NCBI GenBank assembly: GCA_944386805.1
Contig: CALXCO010000003.1
Location: forward strand, 61,604 to 125,603
Length of the DNA: 64,000 nucleotides
Direction: 5' to 3'
DNA from: an uncultured Clostridia bacterium
GTDB taxonomy: Bacteria; Bacillota; Clostridia; Oscillospirales; Ruminococcaceae
The notes below the pieces were generated by a model. That model saw only the letters and a list, made by a program, of their open reading frames with translations, did no database searches and was not told where the DNA came from. The position numbers and the translations under genes are program-made. This document shows positions 17,586 to 27,064 of this stretch, piece after piece (the first letter of the stretch is position 1; each line of letters opens with the position of its first letter).

Positions 17586-17614
17586 ATTATACCGTCTTTT
17601 CGCGGATTTTGCAA
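17586..17614 (-). promoter_or_regulatory. Putative dcw cluster promoter
   Basis: On the minus strand TTGCAA (17609-17614), a 17-base spacer and a perfect TATAAT (17586-17591) lie about 75 bases before rsmH. Confidence 0.7.
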
Positions 17615-17663
17615 CAGTTTTTTAAAAACCGGGTGTTCTTTTTCCATGAAAAAAAAGAATGAT

Positions 17664-19175
17664 TTAACTCAAATCCTCCGAAAAATCGGTTTCAGGGTGG
17701 TCTTTCAGTGCGGTGCAGGCAGCCTCATACTCGTCCAGAAACGCCCTGATATCTTCCATCGCGAGGTTTGGGACCCGGAACCGGGTCCGCTTTTCCGACC
17801 GCAGCCAGATCTGGAGGTCGGCGCATCTTCCCTGCCGCTGAAAGATACTTTGGGTGATGACGATTTTATCAATCTTGTCGGCGCGGCAGACGACGGTAAA
17901 CAGCCGGTAGCCTCTGGTTGAGCGGAAGGTAAAGGTATTCTGCCGCCGACCGATGCCATTGTGGAAAAAGGACCAGAATTTCACCGCCAGATGCCATGCC
18001 GCCGGCAGCACCATCATGATTCCCAAAAACAGCACCAGTTCCCGTAAACTGGGCAACCAGCGCCACGCTGCCCGCCATCCAATCAGCAGTACGCTGTTGA
18101 GCAGGATATCCGGCCAGACCGTCCGCCATAACGTCCGCAGCGGCGGACGCCAGCTGTTGGGAGCCGGTCGGAGTTCCGGCAGAATCAGCGACAGGCTTCT
18201 GCGCAGGTCATCCCGTCCTACGGCAGGCAGCAGGACGGACTGTTCATTTTTTTCCTTGCCATAGCCGGTACAGCTGACCATACCGGCATAATAGCCGAAC
18301 ACCTTGGTCAGGATACTCTGGCGCAGCTGCAAAAAATTAACCCGTTCAGCCGAGAGCAGATATTCTCTGACCGTCACAATTCCACAGCGGATATACAGTT
18401 CACCGCCGCGCCTCACCGCCTGAAAACCAAGATGACGGACCAGATTCAAAATAAAATCGATCAGCCATCCTCCCAGCAGCACACCGGCAATAATTGCAGC
18501 AGCTGGCGGCAGCCAGAAGGCAACCAGCCGCATCAGCCGTGTCAACGAGGTGATCAGCCGGTCTTCGGCCTCCTGCCCCAACAGTTTCCCGCTCTGGGAG
18601 ATCAGTGTCGCCGCAAACACCGCGCCGCCGATTGAATCAGAGGTGATCAGCGACAAAATGCCGACATACCATCCTCTCGGCTCATACCGCCGCACCATGA
18701 CCGGTTCACGGACTAACTGTCCGGAAAGGCGGCTGCACAACGTTTCGGCATCATCCCGCCGCAGCAGCATTTTCACATCAGGGGTATGTTTATTGCCTGC
18801 ATCGGTTTCGATACGGACCCGAACTGCCCGAAGCGGCTTGAAATACCAGGTATGTTCCACCGTCACCGACGAGATATTGCTGTAAAGGATCTGTTTTTTC
18901 TGCCGGATCAAAACGCCGGAGCAGCTCTCCACCTTACAGCCGCCGACAGACAGGCCGGTAAACAGCCAGCGCAGCAGCCCAGCCAGCACAATTGCCAGCA
19001 ATACCAGTACGTCCAGCCAGACGCCGCTCAGCCAGGTGTACGGGTCGCCGGTAAACAGCAGCAAGGACCGGACCAACGGCAGCAGCAACAGTGCAATATA
19101 CCTTTTAAATCCATCGATGATTGCGAGCGGGTGCTGACGGGAATACTTTTTCTTATCAAACAACATTCCCGGCAT
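17664..19175 (-). CDS. Bacterial PH-domain membrane protein, YdbT type
   Basis: A 503-residue membrane protein of the YdbT kind, with hydrophobic pairs at about residues 25-75, 200-250 and 350-400 alternating with soluble bacterial PH (bPH2) segments such as LIRQKKQILYSNISSVTVE, LYIRCGIVTVREYLLSAERV and the region near residue 420. The ATG at 19173-19175 is preferred because AAGGG lies seven bases upstream; an earlier ATG abuts GGAG. It overlaps the end of the upstream PH gene by about 20 bases, so the two are translationally linked. In Bacillus the YdbS/YdbT pair has been linked to membrane stress and bacteriocin resistance; function here is inferred. Confidence 0.8.
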   Translation of the reverse strand: MPGMLFDKKKYSRQHPLAIIDGFKRYIALLLLPLVRSLLLFTGDPYTWLSGVWLDVLVLLAIVLAGLLRWLFTGLSVGGCKVESCSGVLIRQKKQILYSNISSVTVEHTWYFKPLRAVRVRIETDAGNKHTPDVKMLLRRDDAETLCSRLSGQLVREPVMVRRYEPRGWYVGILSLITSDSIGGAVFAATLISQSGKLLGQEAEDRLITSLTRLMRLVAFWLPPAAAIIAGVLLGGWLIDFILNLVRHLGFQAVRRGGELYIRCGIVTVREYLLSAERVNFLQLRQSILTKVFGYYAGMVSCTGYGKEKNEQSVLLPAVGRDDLRRSLSLILPELRPAPNSWRPPLRTLWRTVWPDILLNSVLLIGWRAAWRWLPSLRELVLFLGIMMVLPAAWHLAVKFWSFFHNGIGRRQNTFTFRSTRGYRLFTVVCRADKIDKIVITQSIFQRQGRCADLQIWLRSEKRTRFRVPNLAMEDIRAFLDEYEAACTALKDHPETDFSEDLS

Positions 19176-19629
19176 CGTCCATCCCTTCTTCATTCTCCGG
19201 AAGCTGACCCGGAGGCATCAGCGCCTGCAAAAGCTGTTCGGCGTCCTGCGCATCCAGCAGCGGTAGCAGCATACTTCCTCCCATCGCTGAAACCAGCAGA
19301 CTGGTCACTCCAGGCATTGGGAAGGGCACTTTTATTTCAGAGACCGCCATGATGGAGGAGCGGCGAATCCGGCGGCTGACCTGGTAGAGAATCCCGTTGT
19401 GAAATTCGATATATTCATTGGTCAGCGTAAAGCGGCAGCTGCGCCAGAAAAAGCAGGCATAAACCAGCCCAGCCACCGCCAGCAGAGAACTTCCTGCCAG
19501 CAGCCATCCCCGCAGCAGGGCAAACGGCGCGGTAAAAAGGACGGTCAGTGCGACCACGCCGACCCATGCAAGCACCACTGCCAGTGAAACCAGCAGCTGA
19601 ACCCACCGGGAAACTCTGCCCTCCATCAT
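19156..19629 (-). CDS. Bacterial PH-domain membrane protein, YdbS type
   Basis: A 157-residue protein with two membrane helices (WVQLLVSLAVVLAWVGVVAL and the following ALLRGWLLAGSSLLAVAGLV) and one bPH2 domain (FTLTNEYIEFHNGILYQVSR...). This is the YdbS architecture, partner of YdbT. The ATG at 19627-19629 sits five bases after GGGGGGAG; a second ATG follows immediately. A minus-strand promoter lies upstream, making this the first gene of a two-gene operon. Confidence 0.8.
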   Translation of the reverse strand: MMEGRVSRWVQLLVSLAVVLAWVGVVALTVLFTAPFALLRGWLLAGSSLLAVAGLVYACFFWRSCRFTLTNEYIEFHNGILYQVSRRIRRSSIMAVSEIKVPFPMPGVTSLLVSAMGGSMLLPLLDAQDAEQLLQALMPPGQLPENEEGMDDAGNVV

Positions 19630-19680
19630 CCATACTCCCCCCTGTCCGGCCGCCATCCTGCGGCCGATATGATATACTTT

Positions 19681-19709
19681 ATTATACCAGAACGGTTACC
19701 CCACCGCAA
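19681..19709 (-). promoter_or_regulatory. Putative promoter of the PH-domain pair
   Basis: TTGCGG (19704-19709), 17 bases, TATAAT (19681-19686), reading on the minus strand toward the YdbS-like gene. Confidence 0.6.
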
Positions 19710-19762
19710 CCCACCCCCGGCAACTTTATAAATCTACCATTGTAAATTTACCAATGCTTCAT

Positions 19763-19790
19763 TTGCTTTTAACAGCAAATGTGCTATACT
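19763..19790 (+). promoter_or_regulatory. Putative promoter of the yfhO-like gene
   Basis: TTGCTT (19763-19768), 16 bases, TATACT (19785-19790). The -35 region lies within a small fold-back, TTTGCT-TTTAAC-AGCAAA, that could be an operator. Confidence 0.5.
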
Positions 19791-19851
19791 GGAAATGTAT
19801 GTAAAATCAGCCGGTTGAACAGCAATTCCGGCGGTTTTAAGGAGGATTACC

Positions 19852-22437
19852 GTGAATCAACATTCAACGAAGGAACGTCCCGCAAAGGCCGGGAATTATT
19901 CGTTCCAGGCTGCCGGTATACAGCGGGAGCCGGCCGGAAGGCAGTATGCCCGTGTATTTTTGCTGGCGCTGCTGCTGGGGTTCATTATCTATCTGCCCTT
20001 TCTGATTATGGACGGAGGAATGTTCGTTTATTACGGCGATTACAATGTCCAGCAGATTCCTTTTTATCAGATGTGCCATGACATGATCCGCTCCGGTGAA
20101 ACCGGCTGGAACTGGTACACCGACCTCGGCTCCAATTTCATCGGGTCGTATGCCTTTTATCTGATGGGCAGCCCGTTTTTCTGGCTGACGATTCCGTTTC
20201 CAAGCGACGCCGTGCCTTATCTGCTGGCGCCGCTGATGATGCTCAAGCTGGCGACTGCGGCCGTCACCTCGTATGGCTATCTCAAACGGTTTGTCAAAAA
20301 TCCGGGGTATGCGATGCTGGGCGCGCTGATGTACGCCTTCTCTGGCTACAGTATTTATAACATCTTCTTTAACCATTTTCATGAAGTCATCGCCTTTTTC
20401 CCGCTGCTGCTGATTGCAATGGAAGAATTCTTCATCGAAGAACGGCGGGGAACCTTTGCACTGGCAGTCGGACTGCTGGCGGTCGTCAACTATTATTTTT
20501 TCTTTGGCGAGGTCATTTTTGCGGTTCTTTACTTTATTGTCTGCGCCTTTACCCGCAAAGAATACCGGGTTACCGTCAAAAAATTCCTGCTGCTGGGAAT
20601 AGAAGCGGTGATCGGGCTGCTGATGGCGATGTGCCTGCTGCTTCCGGCTATCATGATGGTCACCTCCAACCCGCGCCTGGACAACTGGCTGCTGGGGTGG
20701 AGCGGACTGTTCTACGGCAACGAACAGCGGTACGGACTGATTCTGTCCAGTCTCTTTTTCCCGCCGGACGTGCCCGCCTATCCGAACATGTTCCCCGATT
20801 CCAACGCAAAATGGTCGAGTGTTTCCCTCTTCCTGCCGATGTTCTCGACCGTCGGCGTCATCGCATGGTTCAAACTGAAACCGAAAAACTGGCTGAAAAA
20901 ACTGCTGCTGATTTCGCTGTTTATTGCACTGGTTCCGATTCTGAACAGTGCCTTTTCGATGTTCAATTCAGCTTATTACGCCAGATGGTTCTATATGCCG
21001 CTGCTGCTGATGGCAGCCGCGACGGTCCAGGCACTGGAACAGGCCGGACCGGATACACTGGGCAGTGGTATCCGCTGGACGCTGCTCGGAGTGTTGTGCT
21101 TCTCAGTCGTCGCAATTTTCCCCAAGAGCGGCGAAGAGGGCGAGATTGTCTTCGGACAGCTGATTGAATACCCTGAACGGTTTATCGCCTACCTGGCAAT
21201 TGTACTGGCAGGGCTGCTGATGGTCAGCCTGCTGATTCGGATGCCCAAGCGCAAAATGATTCGGCCGGCTGCCGGCTGTCTGTCACTGCTGATCTGCACC
21301 ACTTCGATTGTGATGCTGGCAATCGGCAAGGGCGATGCAACCACCGTCCATCGTGTCATCGATATGGGCATGAACGGCAGCTTTGAAACGATTGCCGCCG
21401 ACAACGACGACGTCTATCGGATTGATATGTACAATTCAGGCGACACCCGCTGTATGGACAACTTCCCGATGTACTGGCAGATTCCGACCATCCAGTCGTT
21501 CCATTCGGTTGTTTCGGGGTCGATTTTCACCTTTTACGATCTGCTGGGGATTGATCGGAATGTTGCTTCCCGGCCGGATATTTCCTATTCCGGCCTGCGG
21601 ATTCTGACTTCCTGCAAATACCTGCTGACCTACGTAAACGAGGAAAAATACGAGGATATCCCCGGCCACACCTACCTGACCACTGAAAATGATTTTGACA
21701 TCTACACCAACGACAACTACGTCCCGATGGGATTTGCCTACAGCTTTTACCTGACCGACGAAGATATCCAGGAAGCAGGCGACAAGGTTGACTGCCTGCT
21801 GCTCAACGGCGTCTACCTGTCAGATGAGCAGATCGAAAAATACAGCGATATCCTCTTCCAGCTCCCCGATGCCCTCCCCATTCCCACCACCGAAGAACAG
21901 CTTTCTCAGGCTGCCAAACGGCTGCGGGACAACAGCTGCGACAGTTTTGTCCGGGACAAGACCGGCTTTACCGCCTCCTTTACCGATGATACCGACCGGC
22001 TGGTTTTCTTCTCGGTACCGTGGGATTCCGGATGGAGCGCAACGGTCAACGGTGAACCGGTCGAGATTGAAAATGTCAGCGGCGGCATGATGGCGGTCCG
22101 GGTACCGGCCGGAACGAGTGAAATCCGGTTTGATTACCAGACGCCGGGCCTGAAGGCAGGCTGTCTGATTACACTGGGGGCATTTGTCCTCTGGGGAATT
22201 TATCTGTGGCTGGTACGGAGATTCAGTCCCCGTTCGGCGCTGCTGTTTGCCCGGCGCAACCGCCACGGCGCACTCACCTGCAAAATTGAGGAAATCCCGC
22301 TGGAAGGCGCTTATATCCGCACCATCCTCTCGGAAGCCAATCAGCTCTGCAACCGTCCCCGCACCCTGCACCGGAGAACGGATTCCACCATGCAGGAGGA
22401 GGAAACGGATGATTCCTCCCAAAAGAAAGGACATTGA
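19852..22437 (+). CDS. YfhO-family GT-C membrane protein
   Basis: Large polytopic protein of 861 residues with about 12-14 membrane helices in the first 470 residues, one more near the C-terminus, and an extracellular-looking beta-rich domain between. The N-terminal YYGDYNVQQIPFYQ and WNWYTDLGSNFIGSYAFYLM are typical of the YfhO family, GT-C-fold enzymes that use lipid-linked sugars to glycosylate envelope polymers outside the cell (Bacillus YfhO glycosylates lipoteichoic acid). The C-terminal part contains FFSVPWDSGWSATVNGEPV, also characteristic of the family. The GTG start follows AAGGAGG. The gene is immediately followed by a CsbB-like transferase, the known partner type. Confidence 0.88.
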   Translation: MNQHSTKERPAKAGNYSFQAAGIQREPAGRQYARVFLLALLLGFIIYLPFLIMDGGMFVYYGDYNVQQIPFYQMCHDMIRSGETGWNWYTDLGSNFIGSYAFYLMGSPFFWLTIPFPSDAVPYLLAPLMMLKLATAAVTSYGYLKRFVKNPGYAMLGALMYAFSGYSIYNIFFNHFHEVIAFFPLLLIAMEEFFIEERRGTFALAVGLLAVVNYYFFFGEVIFAVLYFIVCAFTRKEYRVTVKKFLLLGIEAVIGLLMAMCLLLPAIMMVTSNPRLDNWLLGWSGLFYGNEQRYGLILSSLFFPPDVPAYPNMFPDSNAKWSSVSLFLPMFSTVGVIAWFKLKPKNWLKKLLLISLFIALVPILNSAFSMFNSAYYARWFYMPLLLMAAATVQALEQAGPDTLGSGIRWTLLGVLCFSVVAIFPKSGEEGEIVFGQLIEYPERFIAYLAIVLAGLLMVSLLIRMPKRKMIRPAAGCLSLLICTTSIVMLAIGKGDATTVHRVIDMGMNGSFETIAADNDDVYRIDMYNSGDTRCMDNFPMYWQIPTIQSFHSVVSGSIFTFYDLLGIDRNVASRPDISYSGLRILTSCKYLLTYVNEEKYEDIPGHTYLTTENDFDIYTNDNYVPMGFAYSFYLTDEDIQEAGDKVDCLLLNGVYLSDEQIEKYSDILFQLPDALPIPTTEEQLSQAAKRLRDNSCDSFVRDKTGFTASFTDDTDRLVFFSVPWDSGWSATVNGEPVEIENVSGGMMAVRVPAGTSEIRFDYQTPGLKAGCLITLGAFVLWGIYLWLVRRFSPRSALLFARRNRHGALTCKIEEIPLEGAYIRTILSEANQLCNRPRTLHRRTDSTMQEEETDDSSQKKGH

Positions 22438-22439
22438 CC

Positions 22440-23483
22440 ATGGATCTGATCAAACAAAACCGTGACTGCCCGGTGCTGTATGTGGTAGTCCCCTGTTATA
22501 ATGAAGAAGAAGTGCTGCCCGAAACAGCCAAGCGGATGCGCGCAAAACTGCGCGGCATGATCGCCGATAAGAAAATCTCTCCCCGCAGCCGGATTATGTT
22601 TGTCAACGACGGCAGCCGTGACCGTACCTGGGAGATGATTGAAACACTGGCCCATGCTGACCCATTGTTTGCCGGTGTCAAGCTCTCCCGCAACCGCGGC
22701 CATCAGAACGCGGTACTGGCCGGACTGATGACGGCACGGGGACTGTGTGACTGTGCGATTTCGATCGACGCCGACTTACAGGACGACATCAACGCCATTG
22801 ATGCAATGGTTGCGGACTTTGTTGCCGGAAGCGATATTGTTTATGGCGTCCGTTCCTCCCGCGACACCGACACCTTTTTTAAGCGTTTTACTGCCGAAGG
22901 GTACTATCATGTGATGCAGAAGATGGGGGTTGAGCTGGTCTTCAACCACGCTGACTACCGTCTGATGAGTGCACGGGCGCTGGACGCCCTTTCCTCCTAT
23001 CGTGAGGTCAATCTGTTTTTGCGTGGAATCGTCCCGCAGATCGGCTACAAGACCTCTACGGTCACCTATGCCAGAACCGAACGGTTCGCGGGTGAGAGCA
23101 AATATCCGCTGAAAAAGATGCTGGCGCTTGCATGGGACGGTATTACCTCCTTTTCCCTGCGGCCGGTATCGATGCTGATCGGACTGGGGCTGCTGATTAC
23201 CGGCGGCAGTCTGGTGGCAGGACTGGTGCTGCTGATTATCCAGCTTGCGACCGGCAGTCTGACCGGGATTGCGGCGGTACTCTTTTCGATCTGGCTGGCC
23301 TGCGGTCTTATCCTGTGCGGACTGGGGCTGACCGGTGAGTATATCGGCAAGATCTATGAAGAGGTCAAGGACCGTCCCCGCTACTTTATCGAAGCAGTTT
23401 CCCTCGATCCAGGCTTGCAAACGGAAAAAACAGCGGAAGATACCGCTGCTCCGGCAGACGATACTCCTGAACAGGAATCATAA
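22440..23483 (+). CDS. CsbB/GtrB-type polyprenyl-phosphate glycosyltransferase
   Basis: GT2 enzyme predicted to load a sugar from a nucleotide donor onto undecaprenyl phosphate on the inner membrane face. Motifs: VVPCYNEEEVLPET, NDGSRDRTWEMI, SRNRGHQNAVLAG, the Asp-x-Asp of SIDADLQDD, and RFAGESKYPLKKM before two C-terminal membrane helices. It has 347 residues, normal for the CsbB/GtrB/YkoT group. The ATG lies two bases beyond the yfhO stop, eight bases after AAAGGA, so the two genes are co-translated. No GtrA-type flippase gene is adjacent. Confidence 0.92.
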   Translation: MDLIKQNRDCPVLYVVVPCYNEEEVLPETAKRMRAKLRGMIADKKISPRSRIMFVNDGSRDRTWEMIETLAHADPLFAGVKLSRNRGHQNAVLAGLMTARGLCDCAISIDADLQDDINAIDAMVADFVAGSDIVYGVRSSRDTDTFFKRFTAEGYYHVMQKMGVELVFNHADYRLMSARALDALSSYREVNLFLRGIVPQIGYKTSTVTYARTERFAGESKYPLKKMLALAWDGITSFSLRPVSMLIGLGLLITGGSLVAGLVLLIIQLATGSLTGIAAVLFSIWLACGLILCGLGLTGEYIGKIYEEVKDRPRYFIEAVSLDPGLQTEKTAEDTAAPADDTPEQES

Positions 23484-23487
23484 AATG

Positions 23488-23534
23488 AAAAAGGCTGTTG
23501 ATACGGTGAAATGACCGCATCAACAGCCTTTTTT
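23488..23534. terminator. Bidirectional terminator between csbB-like gene and ABC gene
   Basis: AAAAAGGCTGTTGAT pairs with ATCAACAGCCTTTTTT across a short loop. A- and T-runs on both sides let it serve the plus-strand operon and the convergent ABC transporter gene. Confidence 0.9.
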
Positions 23535-23556
23535 ACTGTCCGAATTTCCTTGCCGG

Positions 23557-25268
23557 TTATTGCGCGATATGATAAAGCGAATAGAAGTAACCTTTCAGCT
23601 CCAGCAATTCTTCAAATGTTCCGGTTTCTTCTATCTTTCCATTGTGCAATACCAATATTTCGTCATACTGACGCATGACAGGTGCATCCAGTCGGTGGGT
23701 AACCACAATACGCATTGTGTTCTTCATATTCAATATCGTCTGCAACACTGCTTTCGCCGTTTCGTTATCCAACGCCGCTTCTGCTTCATCTACCAGAATG
23801 ATGGGGGTCTTTCTCAAAAAGCACCTTGCAATCGATACACGCTGACGTTCGCCGCCAGACAGATTGCCACCTCCTTCGCCGCAAAGATAGTCCTTCCCTT
23901 TCTCAGCACATAATTCGGTTAAGCCTGCATTTTGAATGGCGACATCCAATTCTTCTTTCGGAAAAGAACGGAACATCGTAATATTGTCTTCGATGGAACT
24001 GTTAAAGCAAAATACATCCTGCTGGATAATCGATATGTATTCCAGCAGTTGCTCCGGGTCAATGTCCTTTAACTCAGCATTTCCGTACTTTGCTGTACCC
24101 GAATAATTGGGTGCAAATCCCATCAGTATTTTTAGCAGAGTGGATTTGCCGCTCCCACTTGCACCAACAAGTGCATAACTTTTTCCGCTTTCAAACCGAT
24201 ATGTAATATCATCCAAAACAACAATATTCTCATTGTATCCATAAGAAAGGTGGGAAAGCACAATTTCCTGCGGAGCAGAAAGCAGTTTCATTTTTGGTCG
24301 GGTGTCAGAACTGGTGTTCTCCAGTTCAGCACCAATCCTGTCAATCAAAGCATTCGCAGCACGGCGATTCGAAATCAATGTTCCCAGCGTGCGAATAGGG
24401 CTCAGCATATTTCCGCTTATTTCATAAAATCCGATGATGATACCAATACTGACCATTCCGTTGAGTGCGAGCAGAAAGCCTGCCGACAGAAAAATAAAAG
24501 TTACAGCGATAGAAGAAATATTGCTGACAATCGAAACTGTATCACTGGAAGCTCTGCGCTGCTGTCTGGTTGATTCCAGTTCAACATTCTTCTGGCTGAA
24601 TACACTCATGATTTCTTTTTCGGCCTTGAAGCTCTTGATGACAGCAAAACCACTTAACAAGTCTTTTGTCTGTGAGACAAAGTTCGACGCTTTTTCAGAG
24701 GATTCCGTTTCATGTTTGACAACGTTTTTACCCAAACCAAAGGATACTCCTATGGCAATCAGCGAAGATAGGACAAGAATCGCTCCCAGTCCCCTGTTCA
24801 TAAAAAGCAAATATACCGAGGTGACAATATAACTGATGATCTCAACAAAAGACTCAGTTCGCCGATCAGATAGTTCTGCTCTATTGAGTTAAGATCGTTA
24901 GAGAAAGCGGATATAAATTTCCCGGTATCGCCGCTTGCATAGTTGGAGATTGGCTGGTTAAGTATCCTTTCAAAAACATAGTTTTTGAATTGGGTTAGTG
25001 CATTCCGCAGATAGGCATTTTGATATTTGCGTCTGAACATACTGTTTGCAAGGTTTGCAGCCAGGAAAACGCCGCATGCACACCAACCCAGAATCAGTTT
25101 TTCCTTGCTTTTGTATTGGACCGCATCAATAAAGAGAGTCAGCAACAGGCTCAGACTTACAGTCATTACCGCAAAAATTACCTTTCCGATCAGGGCACAG
25201 ATATAGTTTTTGGTATTATCTTTCTTGAATTGCTGCCGTAAATTGGCAGCTTCACTACATTGAATCAT
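23557..25268 (-). pseudogene. ABC exporter (fused membrane and ATPase domains), frameshifted
   Basis: An MsbA-type half-transporter of about 570 residues split into two frames. The 5' part (start ATG 25266-25268 after GAGG) gives the first membrane helices and NYASGDTGKFISAFSNDLNS. The 3' part carries the remaining helices and an ATPase with Walker A GASGSGKST, signature LSGGERQRVSIARC and Walker B IILVDEAEAA. The frames join in TM2-3 near 24846-24851: one extra T in the coding-strand T-run (4 instead of 5 present) would restore a continuous ...LSLFVEIISYIV... reading. The gene is visibly AT-richer than its neighbours, suggesting transfer. It may be a true pseudogene or a homopolymer sequencing error. 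Confidence 0.85.
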
Positions 25269-25365
25269 AGCAAGTACCTCACAGAATGAATGTAATTTAC
25301 AGCAATGGCTTGTCTGGCATCCTCTATCACTTTTAACACTACCTCTTTATTGATCGCTTTTTGCA

Positions 25366-26009
25366 CTATTTTCGTTCAGACATACGTTGTCTGAGTTCCT
25401 TTGCCAGTACCACATCAGCCACGATGCAAACCGCGATATAGCCGATACAGCAGATGATAAACACCGGAATAGAATTCCCGATCAACGGAACCGGCGCAAT
25501 CAGTCCGAAATATCCTTCCGCCAGCCCGTCCAGAATGTTAAAGCAGCAGGAAAACGGAATGAACGATAAAATCCAGACATTCGGCAGAATAAACAGCCGC
25601 CTTGCCCTTCCCGATTCTGCACGCCGACCACCTGTCCGGCCAGGAATATCCCGGTTCCCAGCAGCATCAGGATCAATCCGATACCGACCGATAAAACCGT
25701 CTGCCATTCCTTCCAGATGATGATTGCGGCAATCAGCCCTGCGCCATTCAAAATTGTACCTGCACCCGAAAAAAGGAGTGCATTACAGGTGTGTTCGACG
25801 GCAGACGTCGGTTGTGTTCCTTTGAGCAGATAGTCGGTTGTTGTCTCGAAAAGCTCGCTCAGTACAATAATTTTATCAACATCGGGGATACTCTGCCCGC
25901 TCTCCCATTTGGAGACCGCCTGACGGGAAACATCCAGCCGTTCGGCGAGCTGTTCCTGGGAAAGGCCATTTTGTTTTCTCATCTGTTGGATTCTGTCTGC
26001 GATTGTCAT
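25366..26009 (-). pseudogene. XRE-family regulator with membrane C-terminus, frameshifted
   Basis: The first ~60 residues form a Cro/CI-type HTH (IADRIQQMRKQNGLSQEQLA, SRQAVSKWESGQSIPDVDKI), followed by hydrophobic segments. The reading frame breaks near 25606-25616. A missing G in a GGG run would restore the reading from NREG to ARRLFILPNVW and on to a C-terminal membrane domain ending LRQRMSERK. Start ATG 26007-26009 follows GGGAGG by nine bases. The intact protein would be about 214 residues. It lies upstream of the frameshifted ABC exporter on the same strand and could regulate it. Like that gene, the break is a single-base homopolymer loss. Confidence 0.75.
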
Positions 26010-26168
26010 AATCAGTAACCTCCCTTTTCTTGGTTCGTCTTCAATATACCAAAAAGGACGGTTGCGGCACAACCACCTGCCCGGTACATTCTGTCAACCG
26101 GCGGTTGCATCCGGCAAAACAACAGGAAAAAAGCGAAGCAGCCGATTGATACCGCTTCGCTTTTGCTG

Positions 26169-26540
26169 TTATTTATCCGTTTTGTGTTCAGAGGAAGTAT
26201 GTTTGAGATTGACTTCGGTTTCTTCTTCCTCATTTTTGATTTCCCAGTGAATCAGGAAGGTCAGCGCTGCCCGCAGCAGGATGATTGCGCCGACGATCAT
26301 AATCTCCGAAAGATCACGCACCACAACGGTACGCAGAATCTCGCCGCCCAACTTGAATTCCAGTCCCATCGCCATCCCTTTTGCAAGTTTGAGCCTGGTC
26401 AGCGGGTCACGGCGGATGTAGTTCACCACGCCCAGAACACCGGCGACCGCAATGACGACCACGCCGACCACCTCAAACAGGATGATCGAATACTCCGCCA
26501 TCCATTTCACAAGGTTTTCCAGCGTCTCATACAATTCCAT
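26169..26540 (-). CDS. DUF1622-family membrane protein
   Basis: A 123-residue protein with three hydrophobic helices (about residues 18-38, 70-88 and 83-98) and the family pattern VVVIAVAGVLGVVNYIRRDPL then LEFKLGGEILRTVVVRDLSE. This matches DUF1622, small membrane proteins of unknown function. The C-terminus is charged (KNEEEETEVNLKHTSSEHK). AAAGGA precedes the ATG by six bases. It stands alone between the XRE and EamA genes. Confidence 0.8.
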   Translation of the reverse strand: MELYETLENLVKWMAEYSIILFEVVGVVVIAVAGVLGVVNYIRRDPLTRLKLAKGMAMGLEFKLGGEILRTVVVRDLSEIMIVGAIILLRAALTFLIHWEIKNEEEETEVNLKHTSSEHKTDK

Positions 26541-26646
26541 ACCCAGTCCTTTCCGGGAGTTCCAGCGGTCTCCCTGTGTTTATCAGGTCTATTGTACCAT
26601 AACCGACACCGGCAGGCAAGCATCTTCCCAAAGTTTAGGCCGTGTT

Positions 26647-27060
26647 TTACAAAACCATCACCAGCGTACCGATTGAAATCAATAGTCCGCCGATAATCGA
26701 CTTGGCAGAAGCGGTCTCCCGAAGCAAGATAAAGGCAAAAATCAGCGTAAAAACGATGCTCAGCTTGTCAATCGGAGCGACCTTGGAAACTTCTCCCATC
26801 TCCAGTGCCTTATAATAACATAGCCAGGATGCACCGGTCGCAAGCCCGGACAGCACCAGAAAAGCCCAGCTTTTTCCGGTAATTCCGGAAATACCGCTCT
26901 GTGTTCCGGTAATAAAGACCATACCCCACGCCATCACCAGTACCACTGCGGTGCGAATTGCCGTTGCAAGGTTAGAGTTGACCCCTTCAATGCCGACTTT
27001 TGCCAGAATTGAAGTCAGCGCGGCAAATACCGCCGACAACAGTGCATAAACCACCCACAT
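26647..27060 (-). CDS. Single-domain EamA/DMT-family transporter
   Basis: A 137-residue membrane protein with about five hydrophobic helices, one EamA repeat; such short drug/metabolite transporters usually act as dimers. The start ATG (27058-27060) follows AAAGGGG and the sequence opens MWVVYALLSAVFAALTSILA. YYKALEMGEVSKVAPIDKLS is a family hallmark. It begins five bases beyond the stop of the upstream MarR gene, so the two form an operon and MarR may control export of its own ligand. Substrate unknown. Confidence 0.85.
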   Translation of the reverse strand: MWVVYALLSAVFAALTSILAKVGIEGVNSNLATAIRTAVVLVMAWGMVFITGTQSGISGITGKSWAFLVLSGLATGASWLCYYKALEMGEVSKVAPIDKLSIVFTLIFAFILLRETASAKSIIGGLLISIGTLVMVL

Positions 27061-27064
27061 ATTT

